Shown: one piece after another, positions 46,101-58,835 of the stretch | Layout of the letters: every line of letters begins with the position of its first letter | Numbering within the stretch: position 1 is the first letter of the stretch | Assembly (NCBI GenBank): GCA_028829895.1 | Contig: CM054180.1 | Location: 96,904,135 to 96,968,134, forward strand | From: Sinotaia quadrata | Lineage: Eukaryota; Mollusca; Gastropoda; Architaenioglossa; Viviparidae | Length of the DNA stretch: 64,000 bases | Direction: 5' to 3' | The notes under the pieces: generated by a model | The model's input: the letters and a program-made list of their open reading frames with translations, nothing else | The model's database searches: none | What the model was told of the DNA's origin: nothing | Position numbers and translations under genes: made by a program

Positions 46101-48961
46101 ATGTGAGATGTTTCTCTTCATATTCAAATTCAGGTTGCTATAGTGATACATAATTTGATTCATTTCTTTGTAGCATCTTAACTATACAAGTTACTCTGCT
46201 TTTTGGTTGATTTCATTTTTTTCAGTTATTCTGTCTCCTGTTTTATTTCAAGGTAATAGTAATTTAAAATGTACACATTTAAAAAGTTTTATCCAGATAT
46301 GTGTTGGGTGAAAAGGGGAGAAAAATAAATAAGAGTGAAAGTGTTTTTTTTTTAATGAAAGTTTTTGAGATGTTGATGCCAGCAACTCCTGTAGAAATAG
46401 AACTGTTTCATGAGGGCATGACAACAATCACATGTTAACATATGGATGGATGGATGGTTCTAGCTTATGCTCTTGTCTTTTTGTATGCAGTCAGAAGAGA
46501 ACAAAACCAGACCATCACATGACCTTGTGGATATAAAAGTGTTGCAGAGGGAGGTGGATGATTTGAAGGAACAGCTACAGGAAGTGGAGGAGCAAATCAA
46601 ACTGCTGAAAGAAGAGTAAGCATTTGTGCTTGGGAACTAATTACTCTTGTGCAGTCAATAGATTATTTGATTACTGTAGATTACTGCCGAAAAATAAATA
46701 CATTGTTGGTTACCCCTACTATACACGAGTCACTGTGCAGAAATGATGACATATTTAGAAAATAAAATCACAATTCAAGCCAAATTTTAAAAATTAGAAT
46801 ATTTATTGTGATACCTCTCTGGCATACTTTACTCATTATGATTATTATTAATTAATTAATAAACTAATTACAAGTAATTGAGAATCTTAATCCATAGTTA
46901 TTAATAATTCTCCCACAAGACCAACATGTCTCGCACAAGGTGAATTATAAGGGTATCATAAAACTTTACACAATAATAAGATAGATGTTTTAAATACTGT
47001 TGCATAATGCTTCTGCAGGTGGAAACTTCTTATTAAAGGAGTAATAAAAACCGTCTTTTATTTATATTTGATGAGTCCTCATCCACTCATTATTACTCCA
47101 ACATAAGTTTTAATATCTGTGCAAGAAGGTTAATAAATGTAACAAAAAAATTTATTAAATCAATAATCAAATATACAGCATATCGATATCATCAAAAGAG
47201 CATTGACATTTACATCACTTCAGAACAATGTTTGACTAAATGTTCATTCAGTTTATCTTAGTATATATATTTTAGCATAAATATATAACCAAGTTCATAG
47301 ATCTAATTCATCATAGAAATGAGAGTGGAGTTTTAGAGAGATAATTATAGTCAATGTACATAACTTTTTCAATGATGGCAGCCGTCATGGCACATGTTCA
47401 AAATCATGCAGTTTGCAACAAGTCACTTTCTTATTAGATGATGGTCCAATGCCCCTTCTTGGCACATTACACAACTGTACCAGAATCTTCGATGCACTAC
47501 CAAAGTATATCATAAGGAGTGTTCCAGAACTTTCGTGTTGCTCACTTGAGGAATGTTCACACTCAAGGAATGTCTAACTAAGTGTATACCATGTCTGTCT
47601 GAACTGTCCTGCCATGAGATAACCTATATGGTTGACTCAGCATTACACAAACAAACCTGCATTTTGCATAATATTTATATATTTCAGTAAAAATCTTTTT
47701 GATTATAATAAATACCTTGTTGTAAAAAAATAAAATGGCCAAACTTTGTCACATTATAAACCCCTTTATTTTCTTAAATTTGAAGTCTGGGCTTACATCA
47801 TGATTGACACGTTTAATTTTAAGAGTTAAGATGCAGGCAAAATTATGTAGGGGATTAACATATTAGGTAAAGGTAAGTTAAAAGCAGGCAATTTTATATT
47901 CAGGTAAATGTATGCTTAATTAGGATATATATATTATATATATTATTATTGTATCACCAGTGTTTCTTTGTCTTGAATGTGTATACACTCCATGCTTAAT
48001 TGCCTTTAATCATGTCTACCTGAGTTTATATCGTGTTCATCTGAACTGTCCTGCTATATAAGGTAATCTACATGGCTGGCTTAAAAGTTAAATGAAAAAA
48101 TACAAATGAGCTTAATTGCATCACCTGTGTATCTCACTTCTCAGTGTTCAAATGTATACCATCCATGCTTACTTGTATAAAGTTACAAGTTAAAAGTTCA
48201 TTTTGATTGACATTACTTCAGTGCTGTCCAACCTGCATGCACTATGCAGAATAACTGAGTGTTGTTGCCAATTTGTGTCTGACAATTTTCAGTTACAAAA
48301 TCTGGCTACAGCCATTTGTAACAATCCCTCAGACAAGGGTCACAGGAGCCAATTTTTAAGTGGTTTGCCAGAGTTCTTATGTTTTGTATTAAATCCATTT
48401 TATTCTTATATTAGCCTTAAACTGTAACAACAACAACAAAATGTGTTTTATTTGATTCCCAAAGTCTGAAATGTTTGTTTTGGGGCCCACACAATGGGCT
48501 TCACACTTTCCGTGTTGAGATTCCTAATTTTTAGCTAACACTGCTTGAGTTTCTTGATACAAACATTGGATTTATGAAAACTTTGTTGGTTGAGATAACA
48601 ATGCATTATATGCTGTACTAAAGGGAGTAATTTTGCATAGTTTACATTTTAATTCTAGTGACTGCACTAGGTCATAGCATGCTATACATGTTTGTAGGAG
48701 ATTTTTGAAAACCCAATATTTAGTGACCAGGATTGTCATTGTCTTGAGTGGAATATTTGCTAGGATTGGACTTATAAGCAGTTATATAGATTTTCATCTA
48801 ATCATAATGAACAAAGTAAATAGATAAGATGGCTGTACTTTAGCTGATGACAAATAAGCTTAGTAGGAAAACAGACATAAATATGAAAATTACTCCTTTT
48901 CCAGGTAGATTTTCTTTGGCAGTTTGCTTGTATCTTTATTTTGACAATATTTATTGACATA

Positions 48962-48992
<31 letters not shown>

Positions 48993-51900
48993 GGCCAGGG
49001 GTCTGGAAGAATCTGAACTGGCAGAGCATATTACCAAACTCCATGAATACAATGAAATTAAAGACATTGCACAGATGATACTTGGACATATAGGTATGAA
49101 CATTAGTCTTTATATGGGGATAAACAGTGAGATCGAATTAGAGAGGAAAGGGGAAATGTGGTCATAGATATGTAATAACCTTATGTAATTGTAAATTATT
49201 ATAATAAATATACTGCAAATTTTAGCAGTGGTCACCCAAGCCATAGGGATCTAGTGTAACTGATAGAAACCGATTGCATCCAATATGGTTGGTTAATACT
49301 GTAGCCGGGTGATTGAGCGTTAGAAAACTGGGGTTTCATTATATTCCAGTTTTGTTGTGGCTTATTATACACTGTTCATAATGCTTTAAAAAATAAAGTA
49401 AAATGTTCAGACATTCCTGTTTTAACCACGTTTTATATTGACTAAAGCAGTGTTGTAGCTGCAACAAATGATGTGCCATTTTCCAGCACAATTTACAGAC
49501 ATTTGATTGATTTTCAACATTGTAATGGCTGCCAGTCATTTCAAAGATTGGTTAAAATCTGTTTTTATTTGTTATATGTATGACACGTTTTTACTACCCT
49601 TCGTTGTTTTCAGCCATTATCAATCAATTGAATTTACCAACAAATATCTGCCCTATTAATCTCAATTAAGATTTCAGGATTTTGCTTGGTTTTATCCAGA
49701 TTCTGTTTAAGAATAATGTATTTTATGGTTATCCAAAACCATAACATATTAATTGTAATATATTATACTGCCAAAATGAGACAGGCTTGGCTTGGAGTAA
49801 TGGCACCATCAATCATATTTGCTGAATATAATTTGTTTGATTCCCCCCCCCCCCCCCCCCCCCAATCCTCATCCTAAGAGAAGTCATTAGAGAAATTAAT
49901 TTTGTTGAGCAATAAAGACAAAATTCTGTTAAAACTGCCAAAAAATAAATAGAACTGAATGTTGTCAGTTGAATCAAATTTGCTTATAACTTACAGCATA
50001 TTAATCAAAAGAAATATATGGGGGATTTGATTATTGTGCACCTGGCTGCTACCCATTCTGTATTCAAACTTATTTCAGTCGTTACATTTTTATTTTTTAT
50101 TACATGTATTTGTTTGGGGTTTCTGGCTCACTGTTGATATATTATGATGTCAAATTTCTAGATTCAAGCAAGTGAACATTATCTCTTATTTTGCCAGTTT
50201 CCCAAAGTTATTTAAAAAAAACAAACAATTGAAACTGAACAAGGGTGCTGCTGTGCATTTGAGCACTTTCTCTCCCAGCTTAACATTGTTTTGTAGTATA
50301 CTAAGTATGGCTGTCACTGTTGTATGTATCTTTTACTTTCTCTCAATTGTAATTGTCAATACTTAGTATAGCTTTACCTCTGCCTATTGATGTAGATAGA
50401 GTGCAGTATTGTTGTATAAAACCTTCTCAGTTGAAGTATTTTCTTTTAAAAATCAGATAAGATGATTGTCGAAACAGTTAGAAACTGAGATTGGTGTGTT
50501 TAGATTGATTTAGCACTAAAACAATAAATAGCATGCCTTACCTTTATAGTGGAATATGTTTGTCATTTATAAATCCCATGTGATGTAGTTCTGACTTGTT
50601 TGCCTACTTTTCGTGATAGAAGATGATAGCAGTTGGTTTTGTGTAGTTTGTATCTTGCTCTTTTGTTTTCCTACTATGTATTTGATATCTATGTTCAGAC
50701 TTTGCTAAACTTAAAAATTTATTTTAAAATAATTTTTTTTTGTTTTATTATTTACTCGATATGGTTAGAATAGCACTCCAGCTCCAGCTTTTATGTTTCA
50801 TTTTCATTTAAAATCAGCATTATGAGGTATGAGATAACCGGTGAAGTTATTATGCTGCAAATTAATATTAAGTAATAAACAAAGTCTATTTAATTTTAAA
50901 TATAATGTATTTTAATATATATAATTAACCTTAATCATGATACTTATCTTCTTAAATGTAATTCATGGGTTTTTCTAACCTTACTAGCTCAGGTTTAAAA
51001 CATACACCAAGCTATATCTTACTTTCGAAGTTTTTAACAGAAACATGTTTTTTTACAGATTTCAAACTCCTTTAACATCAACATTTTATCATATTTTTTT
51101 ATGTGAGCATTAGGCCCATTGTAGACATTAAAATAATTAGATTTAATCCATTTTATATTTTGCACTTCATATAACAAAATGGTACACTTCCCCATTAACG
51201 AGCTCTTTCTAAATATATGTACGTAATTTCTGTATAATTACTTGTATGTTGCAGAAACAATTTTATTTCAATTACCATATCTAATATGAAGACACGTTTT
51301 TTCACAGCACTGCAGTATATTTTTTATAAAACAATATAATTCATCTTACACTTTTGACTGGCAATTCTAGAAATATATAATTGTCATACTAAATTTACCT
51401 GTCACATGTTGGGAAAAAAGTAATTATCTGAATAGCTATCGTAGGTCTTCAAAAATCACTTTGTGCTACAGATCCTGGTCAGTTCTAAATACGGACACCA
51501 ATCTTTTAGCTCATTGTAATATATCATCTTAGAAATATAATTCATTGTCATTATTTACAGAAAAATAGTATGTTCAATTTGTATATTGCTTTGTGTACAA
51601 ATAATTATTTAAATTGCCAGAAGTTTTCCAAAAACCACTTGGTTGTCGCTGCTTTAATCAACTACAAATGGTTGACCGTTCTCTCTGAAGTGCAGTTCAG
51701 ATACCTTAAAAAAAGAAATTTGGAACTGATAATTCAAATAAAAGTATTCCTCTTAGTCTTATCTTTAATGCAGGCTGAAAATAGTTTCTTATAGATTATT
51801 AGTACTTCAGCAGAATAACATCTTCACATTGTTTGCGCTAGTTTTAGAATTCATTTCCAATTCTTTTGGATAGCGATAGAGAATATTTTACCATAAATGT

Positions 51901-53057
51901 CTCAAGCCACATTTTGCTTCTGCTACTAAGTTTTGATTTGTAGCCACGAGAATTTTTTGTTTCATAAATGGAATTACCTTTTATTTCCTGGAGATCATTT
52001 TGTCTGGAAAAATACAAGAGAATTTTTTTAAAATTCTGTATGGTATGATTTTTATAAACAAGTTTTGTAGATACCAAGATTCTAAAATATTTGGCCCTGA
52101 GAACAATCTTGAAACCATTTTAACAGTTTATAAATGTAAGGGAGAGGATGCTGTCTGTTTCCAAGCACTGTATTGTCCATTAAAAATAATGATGTCAGTC
52201 ATATTTGTATACTTTCTGTAAAGTTTTGTTGGTGGAGACATTTTGAACACAGGTTGATTTGAAAACTCTATTTGAACCATAAAACACATTGAATTATATA
52301 TACAGTAAATTCTGAAAGAGAACATGTATGCATAAGATTTTTTTAAAATTCCCACGGTTTGGCTGATTTACCAACAAAATTTAAATGTATATAAATAAAT
52401 AATGTACAATTAAAATTATTGTGATGGCTGAAAGTGAAACGTGATTCGCTAATTGCGTTTAGCATGTGTGTTCATATATTTAAGTTTATTTTCTGCTTAA
52501 AATTTAATTTTTTTTAACAGCTTGGCAGTTTAATAATTACTGTCCATGTGTGCAATATATAACATCCAACATGGTTACAAACTGAACCTGCCCTGTGTAA
52601 AATCACGCAATGTTGGGGTGTCACATGCACAGTACAAAGACTTTTCTGCTCCACTCTCAAATATTCATTTTATCGGATGAGGTAAAATGTTAACTGAGTG
52701 AGTTCTGCTCAATTGAAGGCTACATAAACAATTTGAATGCACTTTTACTTTGCTTAATTGCATAGCACAGCAGTCTGGAGCCTCTGTAGGTTAGTTGGCT
52801 GGTCCCCTCATCAGTATGCAACTAAAATAGAAGTAAATACGAGTGTCAATTAAGTTCGTCTTTGAAAAGAGTTTTGCATTTCAATATTTTTTAAGTCTAT
52901 GTAATTTTACCGTATATTAAATGATGCACTTAAAAGTTTCTTGTTTGTACATATTCTTGGATTAACTAAGGTCTTGTATTTTTTCATTTCAGCATCTTTG
53001 GAAGGTGTGCGAACAAAAGATATTTACCCCAGATATGGTTTAGAATTAGATGATTGA
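41081..53057 (+). CDS. SWI5 homologue, recombination repair protein
   Basis: Five coding exons: 41081-41112, 43822-43918, 46491-46615, 48999-49093, 52993-53057. They total 414 bases and 137 residues, with every junction GT-AG and in phase. The SWI5 family partners SFR1 and helps load and stabilise RAD51/DMC1 filaments in homologous recombination in the nucleus. Residues 1-50 are basic, Ser-rich and poorly conserved. A heptad-rich helix (KVLQREVDDLKEQLQEVEEQ) leads into the family C-terminal core, with LHEYNEIKDIAQMILGHIAS and then TKDIYPRYGLELDD* at the very end. The pattern LHxYNxIKD..Q.L.G..A..G....D.YP.YGL is diagnostic. The introns are large and nearly repeat-free. Confidence 0.92.
41113..43821 (+). 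other. SWI5 intron 1
   Basis: 2.7 kb of AT-rich DNA with a short (GT)n-(AT)n at 43097-43128; no other exon is seen. Confidence 0.6.
43822..43918 (+). CDS. SWI5 exon 2
   Basis: Acceptor TTTTTTTCCAG|A completes AAA (Lys). It encodes LPACRSVYKGFKSPIATKPE then SSGTSIKNTQLL. The donor TTG|GTTTGT is weak but in phase 0. Confidence 0.82.
44770..44995. repeat. 30-bp minisatellite, about 7 copies
   Basis: Units of CATTTTGCCAAGCTGCAGTC then TATGCATTTC, with a CTCTCTCTCT insertion late in the array. It is the only clear minisatellite in the right third of the window and lies in SWI5 intron 2. Confidence 0.9.
45000..46490 (+). other. SWI5 intron 2, distal part
   Basis: AT-rich, with a short ATGGATGGATGG patch at 46442. 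No exon is recognised. Confidence 0.55.
46491..46615 (+). CDS. SWI5 exon 3 (coiled coil)
   Basis: Acceptor TTGTATGCAG|TCAGAA, donor GAAGA|GTAAGC (phase 2). It encodes SEENKTRPSHDLVDIKVLQR and the start of the long helix. Confidence 0.9.
46616..48998 (+). other. SWI5 intron 3
   Basis: 2.4 kb of AT-rich DNA. An open frame at 48203-48427 has no family signature or splice sites and is not called. Confidence 0.55.
48999..49093 (+). CDS. SWI5 exon 4 (core)
   Basis: Acceptor (T)n GGCCAG|G, donor ATAG|GTATGA. It encodes GLEESELAEHITKLHEYNEI and KDIAQMILGHI, the most conserved part of the family. Confidence 0.93.
49094..52992 (+). other. SWI5 intron 4
   Basis: 3.9 kb of AT-rich DNA. It contains a possible tRNA-derived SINE head near 49301 and a run of 20 C at 49844-49863; no exon is recognised. 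Confidence 0.55.
49301..49348 (+). mobile_element. possible tRNA-derived SINE head
   Basis: TAGCCGGGTGATTGAGCGTT followed by AGAAAACTGGGGTTTCATTA resembles a tRNA 5' part with an A box (TRGCNNAGYNGG-like, degraded) and a weak B-box-like GGGTTTCA. It is too short and diverged for a functional tRNA. Confidence 0.3.
52993..53057 (+). CDS. SWI5 exon 5 (terminal)
   Basis: Acceptor TTTTCATTTCAG|CATCTT. It encodes ASLEGVRTKDIYPRYGLELD plus D and ends at TGA. The family C-terminus normally ends within a residue or two of this point. Confidence 0.93.
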
Positions 53058-53125
53058 GTGAGCAGTTAACCCAAAGGCTGCTTTTCAAATATTTATGTTC
53101 ATTTGTTTTCACTATTAAAGTTTAA

Positions 53126-53131
53126 AATAAA
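53126..53131 (+). terminator. SWI5 poly(A) signal
   Basis: AATAAA lies 68 bases past the stop codon, followed by another A/T-rich stretch. A short 3' UTR is expected. Confidence 0.65.
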
Positions 53132-53134
53132 TAA

Positions 53135-56100
53135 TTTATTCACATAAGTTGAGTTTTCATTGTTTGCATACAACCTTCATTTTATCTGTATTGTGAGTTG
53201 AATAACAACACATCATTAAATGTAGTGCACAATTGTCTGTATAAATGAATTGAAAATACAAAGGGGTGATAGACATGTATCTTCATTTCTTTTTCCGCTT
53301 AGAGTTGAGGCTGGTTAGATTCTAAGATAGGAACAACATGGCTCTGTGTAGATCATTAGATGGTTCTTGCTGCAGAGTTTTTACTTCCAAGCATCTCATT
53401 GGTTTTGCTGAACTTTATTTTATTTTATTTCTGCAGAAATATCCACTATATATTTCAGCAAATTTAATGACTCACTGCCACTCATCAGTAATATTTGTGC
53501 TTTCATCCTTTCTTACATTTAATGATAATGCATTATTTTTACCAATCATGAATTTTGCTGCCACATAATCGACATATAACAGTATTATTTAATATCTATA
53601 TACACACGAGCTAATGAATCAAAACTGATAACTTCAAAATAAATTAATTGAATATTTGTATTGTAAAATAATGTATTATTTTCCCCAAAGAAAGGATATA
53701 TAAGATTTGTTTTTCACCTTGCTTAGTATATAAAACTTTATACTTGTGCTTTTGCGCCAAATGTTCAATTAATTACAATAATCAATTATATCAATTTCAC
53801 AAAGTTGGAATATATAAAATTTGGATGTATCCATTTAAAATTTAAAAAGTTAATCGTGGAACAGTCTGTTCTTGCTAGTTTTTCATTTTCACTGTTCAGT
53901 AATAGTCAAGTAAACTTTAATTTATACAATTAGTTTGAGATCTCCTAGTAGTTTTTATCCTAAAATATGTCACAAGTCACTTCATTTATGGTTCACAAAG
54001 ATTTTTTATAATCACTCTGTAAAGAGCACTTCAGAGAGGATTTGCATTCCATTCATGAACACAAAAATGTATTAATTCATTTATATACCAATGAGCTACA
54101 TATATTTTACTTATTTTTTGTATTAGTGGGTGAGCACATCAAACGAACATGCAAATTTTGTTGAGTAACTAACAAATTTTGAAAGATGCTATAGATCGAT
54201 TTGTTAAATTCACAGAATACATATCTGTTAGATGTATTTCACCTAAAGCCATAGGAAAAACTCCGCTGAAACACCTTTAAGAACTTTTGAGCCATACAAA
54301 AATCAATATACATTTGTTTATCTAACAATACCAGTCTTGCCCAAGAATTATTGCTTTCAGATATATATATTTTTTTTTTGGGGGGGAGGGGAGGTACTGA
54401 AGCAACTGACATCGGTTTACTCTTAATATTTACTCATGTATATTTAAATATTTTACAATATATACATGTCCTGGTTTGGGGGAACTCTAATTATAAAATG
54501 GGCTGGGTTTTTAAAATCTGGTCTCAAGTGAAACAAAGTTCAGTTAGCCGGTCATCAGTTCAAAGCACAACTTACGAATGAAACTTTAATTTATTGTGGT
54601 TATTTATTATCAAGTTAGTGTTCTTTGTATGAAATGTTTAGTATATTAGACAATAATGATACATCTTATGGATTAGTAAGATATTTATTAGACACTAATC
54701 AAATCAGGCACCAGAGCTATTACTGATTATGGTGGTGCATGCAAAAGAACACATTCCTCATCATAAACACATATACCTTATTGTATCTATCATTACCTGT
54801 GAACTATAAATGTGCTATAATCATACTTTAAATACAAAATCACATTTTATGAATTAATCAGAAGTGAGATTAAATCATTTTTATTCTATTAAAAGTTTTC
54901 AGAGAATGACTTTAGACTAATAGTATGCATTATAAAAGTCAATAAATAAAGTGTTTGTAAAAGTGATTGCAGATGTAACCATCCAGTCTTACAACACTTG
55001 TGATGAAATATCAATTTAAGTTAGTTATTACAACATATTGGGAGAATAATTCTTTTTTAAATCACTGAAATCTTATATTTTTTCCTTAAAAAATAAATGT
55101 TGCCAGTACAGCATATTAATAATAATAATATAGGTCATGTATTTAATACAAAAATATATTTTAAACCACCCAAAATTCAATGGAAATTATCGTCAAAATA
55201 AAATTATGTTCCAATTTAACAGTAGTTGAATTCAAAAATTTCCTCTAGATGAGTTTAAAGCTGTGACAAAACATTCCCTTGTAGCAGTGACCCACCCCCC
55301 ACCCCCGCCAAAAAAAAAAAAAAAGTGCAAGCAGATTATACAAGACACAGTTAATCATAATTTTTATGTTCAAATTTAATTTTTACTAATAAGCAGTGCA
55401 TTGGAACTTTATTCTGTTAAAAGTAAGCAGGTTGAACATCTTTTAAAATGTGAGATGATGCATGCTCTACCAAGATATAATTACTAAGTACAAGAAAAAC
55501 ATGCATCAGTTGAGTACTGCTTGGACTTATAAAACTTTTTAGGCAGTCTGCTACATGCAAGAAACAATAAAAGTTAACAGAAGTGCATCCACTTAATAAG
55601 TGGGACTGTGGGGCTCAATGGTTTGAATATACATTTTTAAGTGTGTGCAGAGACTAATTAGTATGTACACAAAAGAAAAACGTGAACATAGAGTAATCTA
55701 TTTACTTGATTGTGCTTGTATCAGCTCTCAAGAGGCTAAATAAAATCAATTCTCTAACAGGAAAATAATCCCTAAGAGGTCACTTACTTTCAACATGCAG
55801 AAATAATGAGACATGCTGTACATGTTAAAAAAAATAATTTTAAATACCTGCAGCAACACACAATTTCAATGTAAACACATGCCATACCAGTACCACCCCT
55901 AAAGGGAGACAGCAACATAATTACTGAATACATCTTAAAATTTCTGAAAGATAAATTATTATCTATATATAATTATATTCCAACTTTCATCCTAATCTAA
56001 ATAGGAATACTAAACTGCACTGTTTCACCAAATTAAATGTTATAATAGAACTACTTTCTTTCAGGTTTTGGTTGTAAATAGCCATTAGAGAGTTTGAAAC

Positions 56101-58770
56101 TGAAAGAACAATGAATTTATAATTAATATTAACACTTAAGTATGAAGATTATCTTTGCATAAGAGAAATAAGAGGGCATTGGAATGAAAACAGTACAGCA
56201 GGCAAAAACAAGACTGTCAAGAAACTGAGATTTGTTTAGAACAAAAGTTGACTATCCATAATACTACTATCACATACTAAAATTATTTTTCTTAAAAATC
56301 AATTAACTCTAAATACAACTTGCACTTTCCAAATGCAAAGCCTATTGTAAATTTGGTTAATCGTGCATATCAAACTTCAAAAAAAGGAGTCTCCTGACTT
56401 ACTAACACATGAAAGGATGTGCAGAGACCAGCATGGTTTCACATTTTCCACACTTAAAAAAAAACCATTACCACAATCAAAATTTATTATACATATTCAC
56501 AATGATATAAACGTTTATTATTAAATCTGAACTATCAAATAACAATCTGATATTTGATACACAGAATTACAAATAATTTAAGTGCACATTAATTCTGATA
56601 TAATCCAGTAAAGCAAAACATACAGCTTAATCTAAACTTACATGCATTAAACCACTGCAAATATATCCATTAGTTATTGTTTAACATGCAGTTTCAAATA
56701 TATCTGTTCAAGAAACCAACATAAATGATTGGATATATTCATTAACAAAATTCTAAAATCCCAAACAATTTTTTAAAAGAAAAACCTCATTTGATTCAAG
56801 TGGAAGTGAAAACCTAAATTGTAGGACTTAAAAAAAAGATTCCTAATGAGCTGAGCATTTTTAAGTCAAAGTTTTAAAAAGGCAATTTGTTAAATGTTTG
56901 GCAAGTTATTAAATATTATGACATTACTCAAAAGAGCTATTTCTAAGCTACTTTCATAAACAATAACATGAACTGAAAAGCATGGTAGTTTCTAATTTTG
57001 CTGTATAGAGCCAAACAATCCAAATCCATGAGTATTATACTCATTTAAATCTTCACAAGTACAATTTTATGTTTCTAAAAACATTCTAGAAAATGTTAAT
57101 ACCCAAAATGTAAATAATGTCAAATATCAGAAAGTTACTATATCAAAACCACTTGCTCCTAAAGTAGGAATAAAGTAATATTGCATGCATGAGGACACTG
57201 CAGTTATTTACAGTTAAAATCCAGTTCCCAATACTGTAAGTATAATAGGATCTGGTATCTTGCTCATGCTATCTACAATTATCAGTTATATAGATGATTT
57301 TACAAATACCTATAAACTTCAACATTCTCAAACGACTTGCAATAATTATTTTTTGCACGCCGTTAAGCTGAGAGCATAGGTATTGTTAGATATCATTTAC
57401 AGCATGCAGTCTATACTTATCAATTAATTGTGCCGGTTTTAATCACTATAAACATAACTATGTTAAATGCAATGACCCGAGACAACTCACAACAGGATGT
57501 ATGAAAGCTTGATTTGTACCAATGTTTTCTTGTGTGCACTAACTAGCTTCAAGCTACTGTTGTAATTTACTTTAACAATTACCACATTAACTTAACCACA
57601 TCCTAGTATAAGACAGGCAAATGAAAACAAGTTTACATTTGGAAGAACCTGGAAGGGTAGAGCATCAGCTTTCATATGCTTGTCACAAATGTATGAGAAC
57701 ATCATCTATAGTGACCAACTATTGCAATAAATGACTTAATACCACATGTAGAACTTTTCCTATGTGGCAACTTAGGACAGTTACCAAATACAGGAGAGGT
57801 TATCAAAAGTATTATGATTATTTCCTAGTACACTGGAAATATACTGCAGTCATGGTTTCATTCCATATATTCAAGTTAATCAAAGAGGCAGAACTTTACT
57901 TTTTATGTTCTGCCACTTCAGATAGTTAATTAAAAATGTGACAACATACTATAAGTATGAAGCAACAGAAGGGAAAGAAAAGAATCAGAGAGGAGAGAAA
58001 TTTTCAGTATTGACTCAAATATAAAGTTGGGAGGTATATCTTTGCTGATCAAAAACAGGAATAATCTTTTCACTTACATTCGAGTAGAAACTCATTGGAA
58101 ATGAATAGATGGGACACCTATACTAAGTGTTTAAAGTACAATATAAAAAAAGAAGAAGAAAAAAAAGGGGGGGGGGCCTAAAGTTGCAATACATAAAATT
58201 CAAATAAAAGAAACATTTACATTCACTTGCCAAATCAGCATATATATTCAGCTTGGCACTCTAACACCAGAGGTGCCAAAGTATTTAGAGTGGTTTATCT
58301 GTTTATTCTGTCTAGATTTTCATCTTTCCACATCTGTTCCCATTCTCCAATTCAACCCAACAAAAATTCACACCAGTCAAACAAAATCATTCAAGCAACA
58401 TCAATTAATAAAGGCAGTAAGCAGAACATTTAAAAAACAGAACAAAATAGAGCCAAACACATAAAATACATCAGCATTTCCTGAGGTAAAACGTTTAATG
58501 ATTTTTAAAAAAAACAAAAAAGTTGTTTAAAAAAAAAAACACCTCTACAATGCCAATTTGTAGACTAAAATCTGAATGAAAAGAGTATTCTTATAAACAG
58601 GGATGCATAAATTACTATGGAGTACACAGTAAAATTGAAATGAAACGGCTGTGAAGATGATCCATAAAATGAAACACTAGATACAGTCAAGTTTAGAAAC
58701 TACCAATGTCAAATGATATTGAAAAACTTTAGTAGCATGAAATAGTTGATTGCTCCTTTAAAGCAGAGAC
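53135..58770. other. AT-rich intergenic region and probable 3' flank of the Lys/Ala-rich gene
   Basis: Homopolymer patches occur at 54361-54390, 55287-55324 (C-rich then A-run) and 58147-58178. No exon, array or transposon is recognised. Part could be the 3' UTR of the minus-strand gene ending at 58774; an AATAAA on that strand is at 58307-58302. Confidence 0.45.
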
Positions 58771-58773
58771 GAC

Positions 58774-58835
58774 TCATTTCTTTGCTGCCTTCTTCTTTCC
58801 CTTCTTTCCCCCCTTCTTTGCTTTCTTTACCCCCC
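58774..58835 (-). CDS. Lys/Ala-rich gene, terminal exon
   Basis: Acceptor TTTTTGTTGCAG|GGGGGG; the carried G gives GGG GGG GTA. It encodes GGVKKAKKGGKKGKKKAAKK and TGA. Length of the G run decides the frame here. Confidence 0.7.

Noticed and set aside
48203..48427. Possible extra SWI5 exon
   Set aside because: There are no in-phase acceptor and donor, and the neighbouring exons already join in phase.
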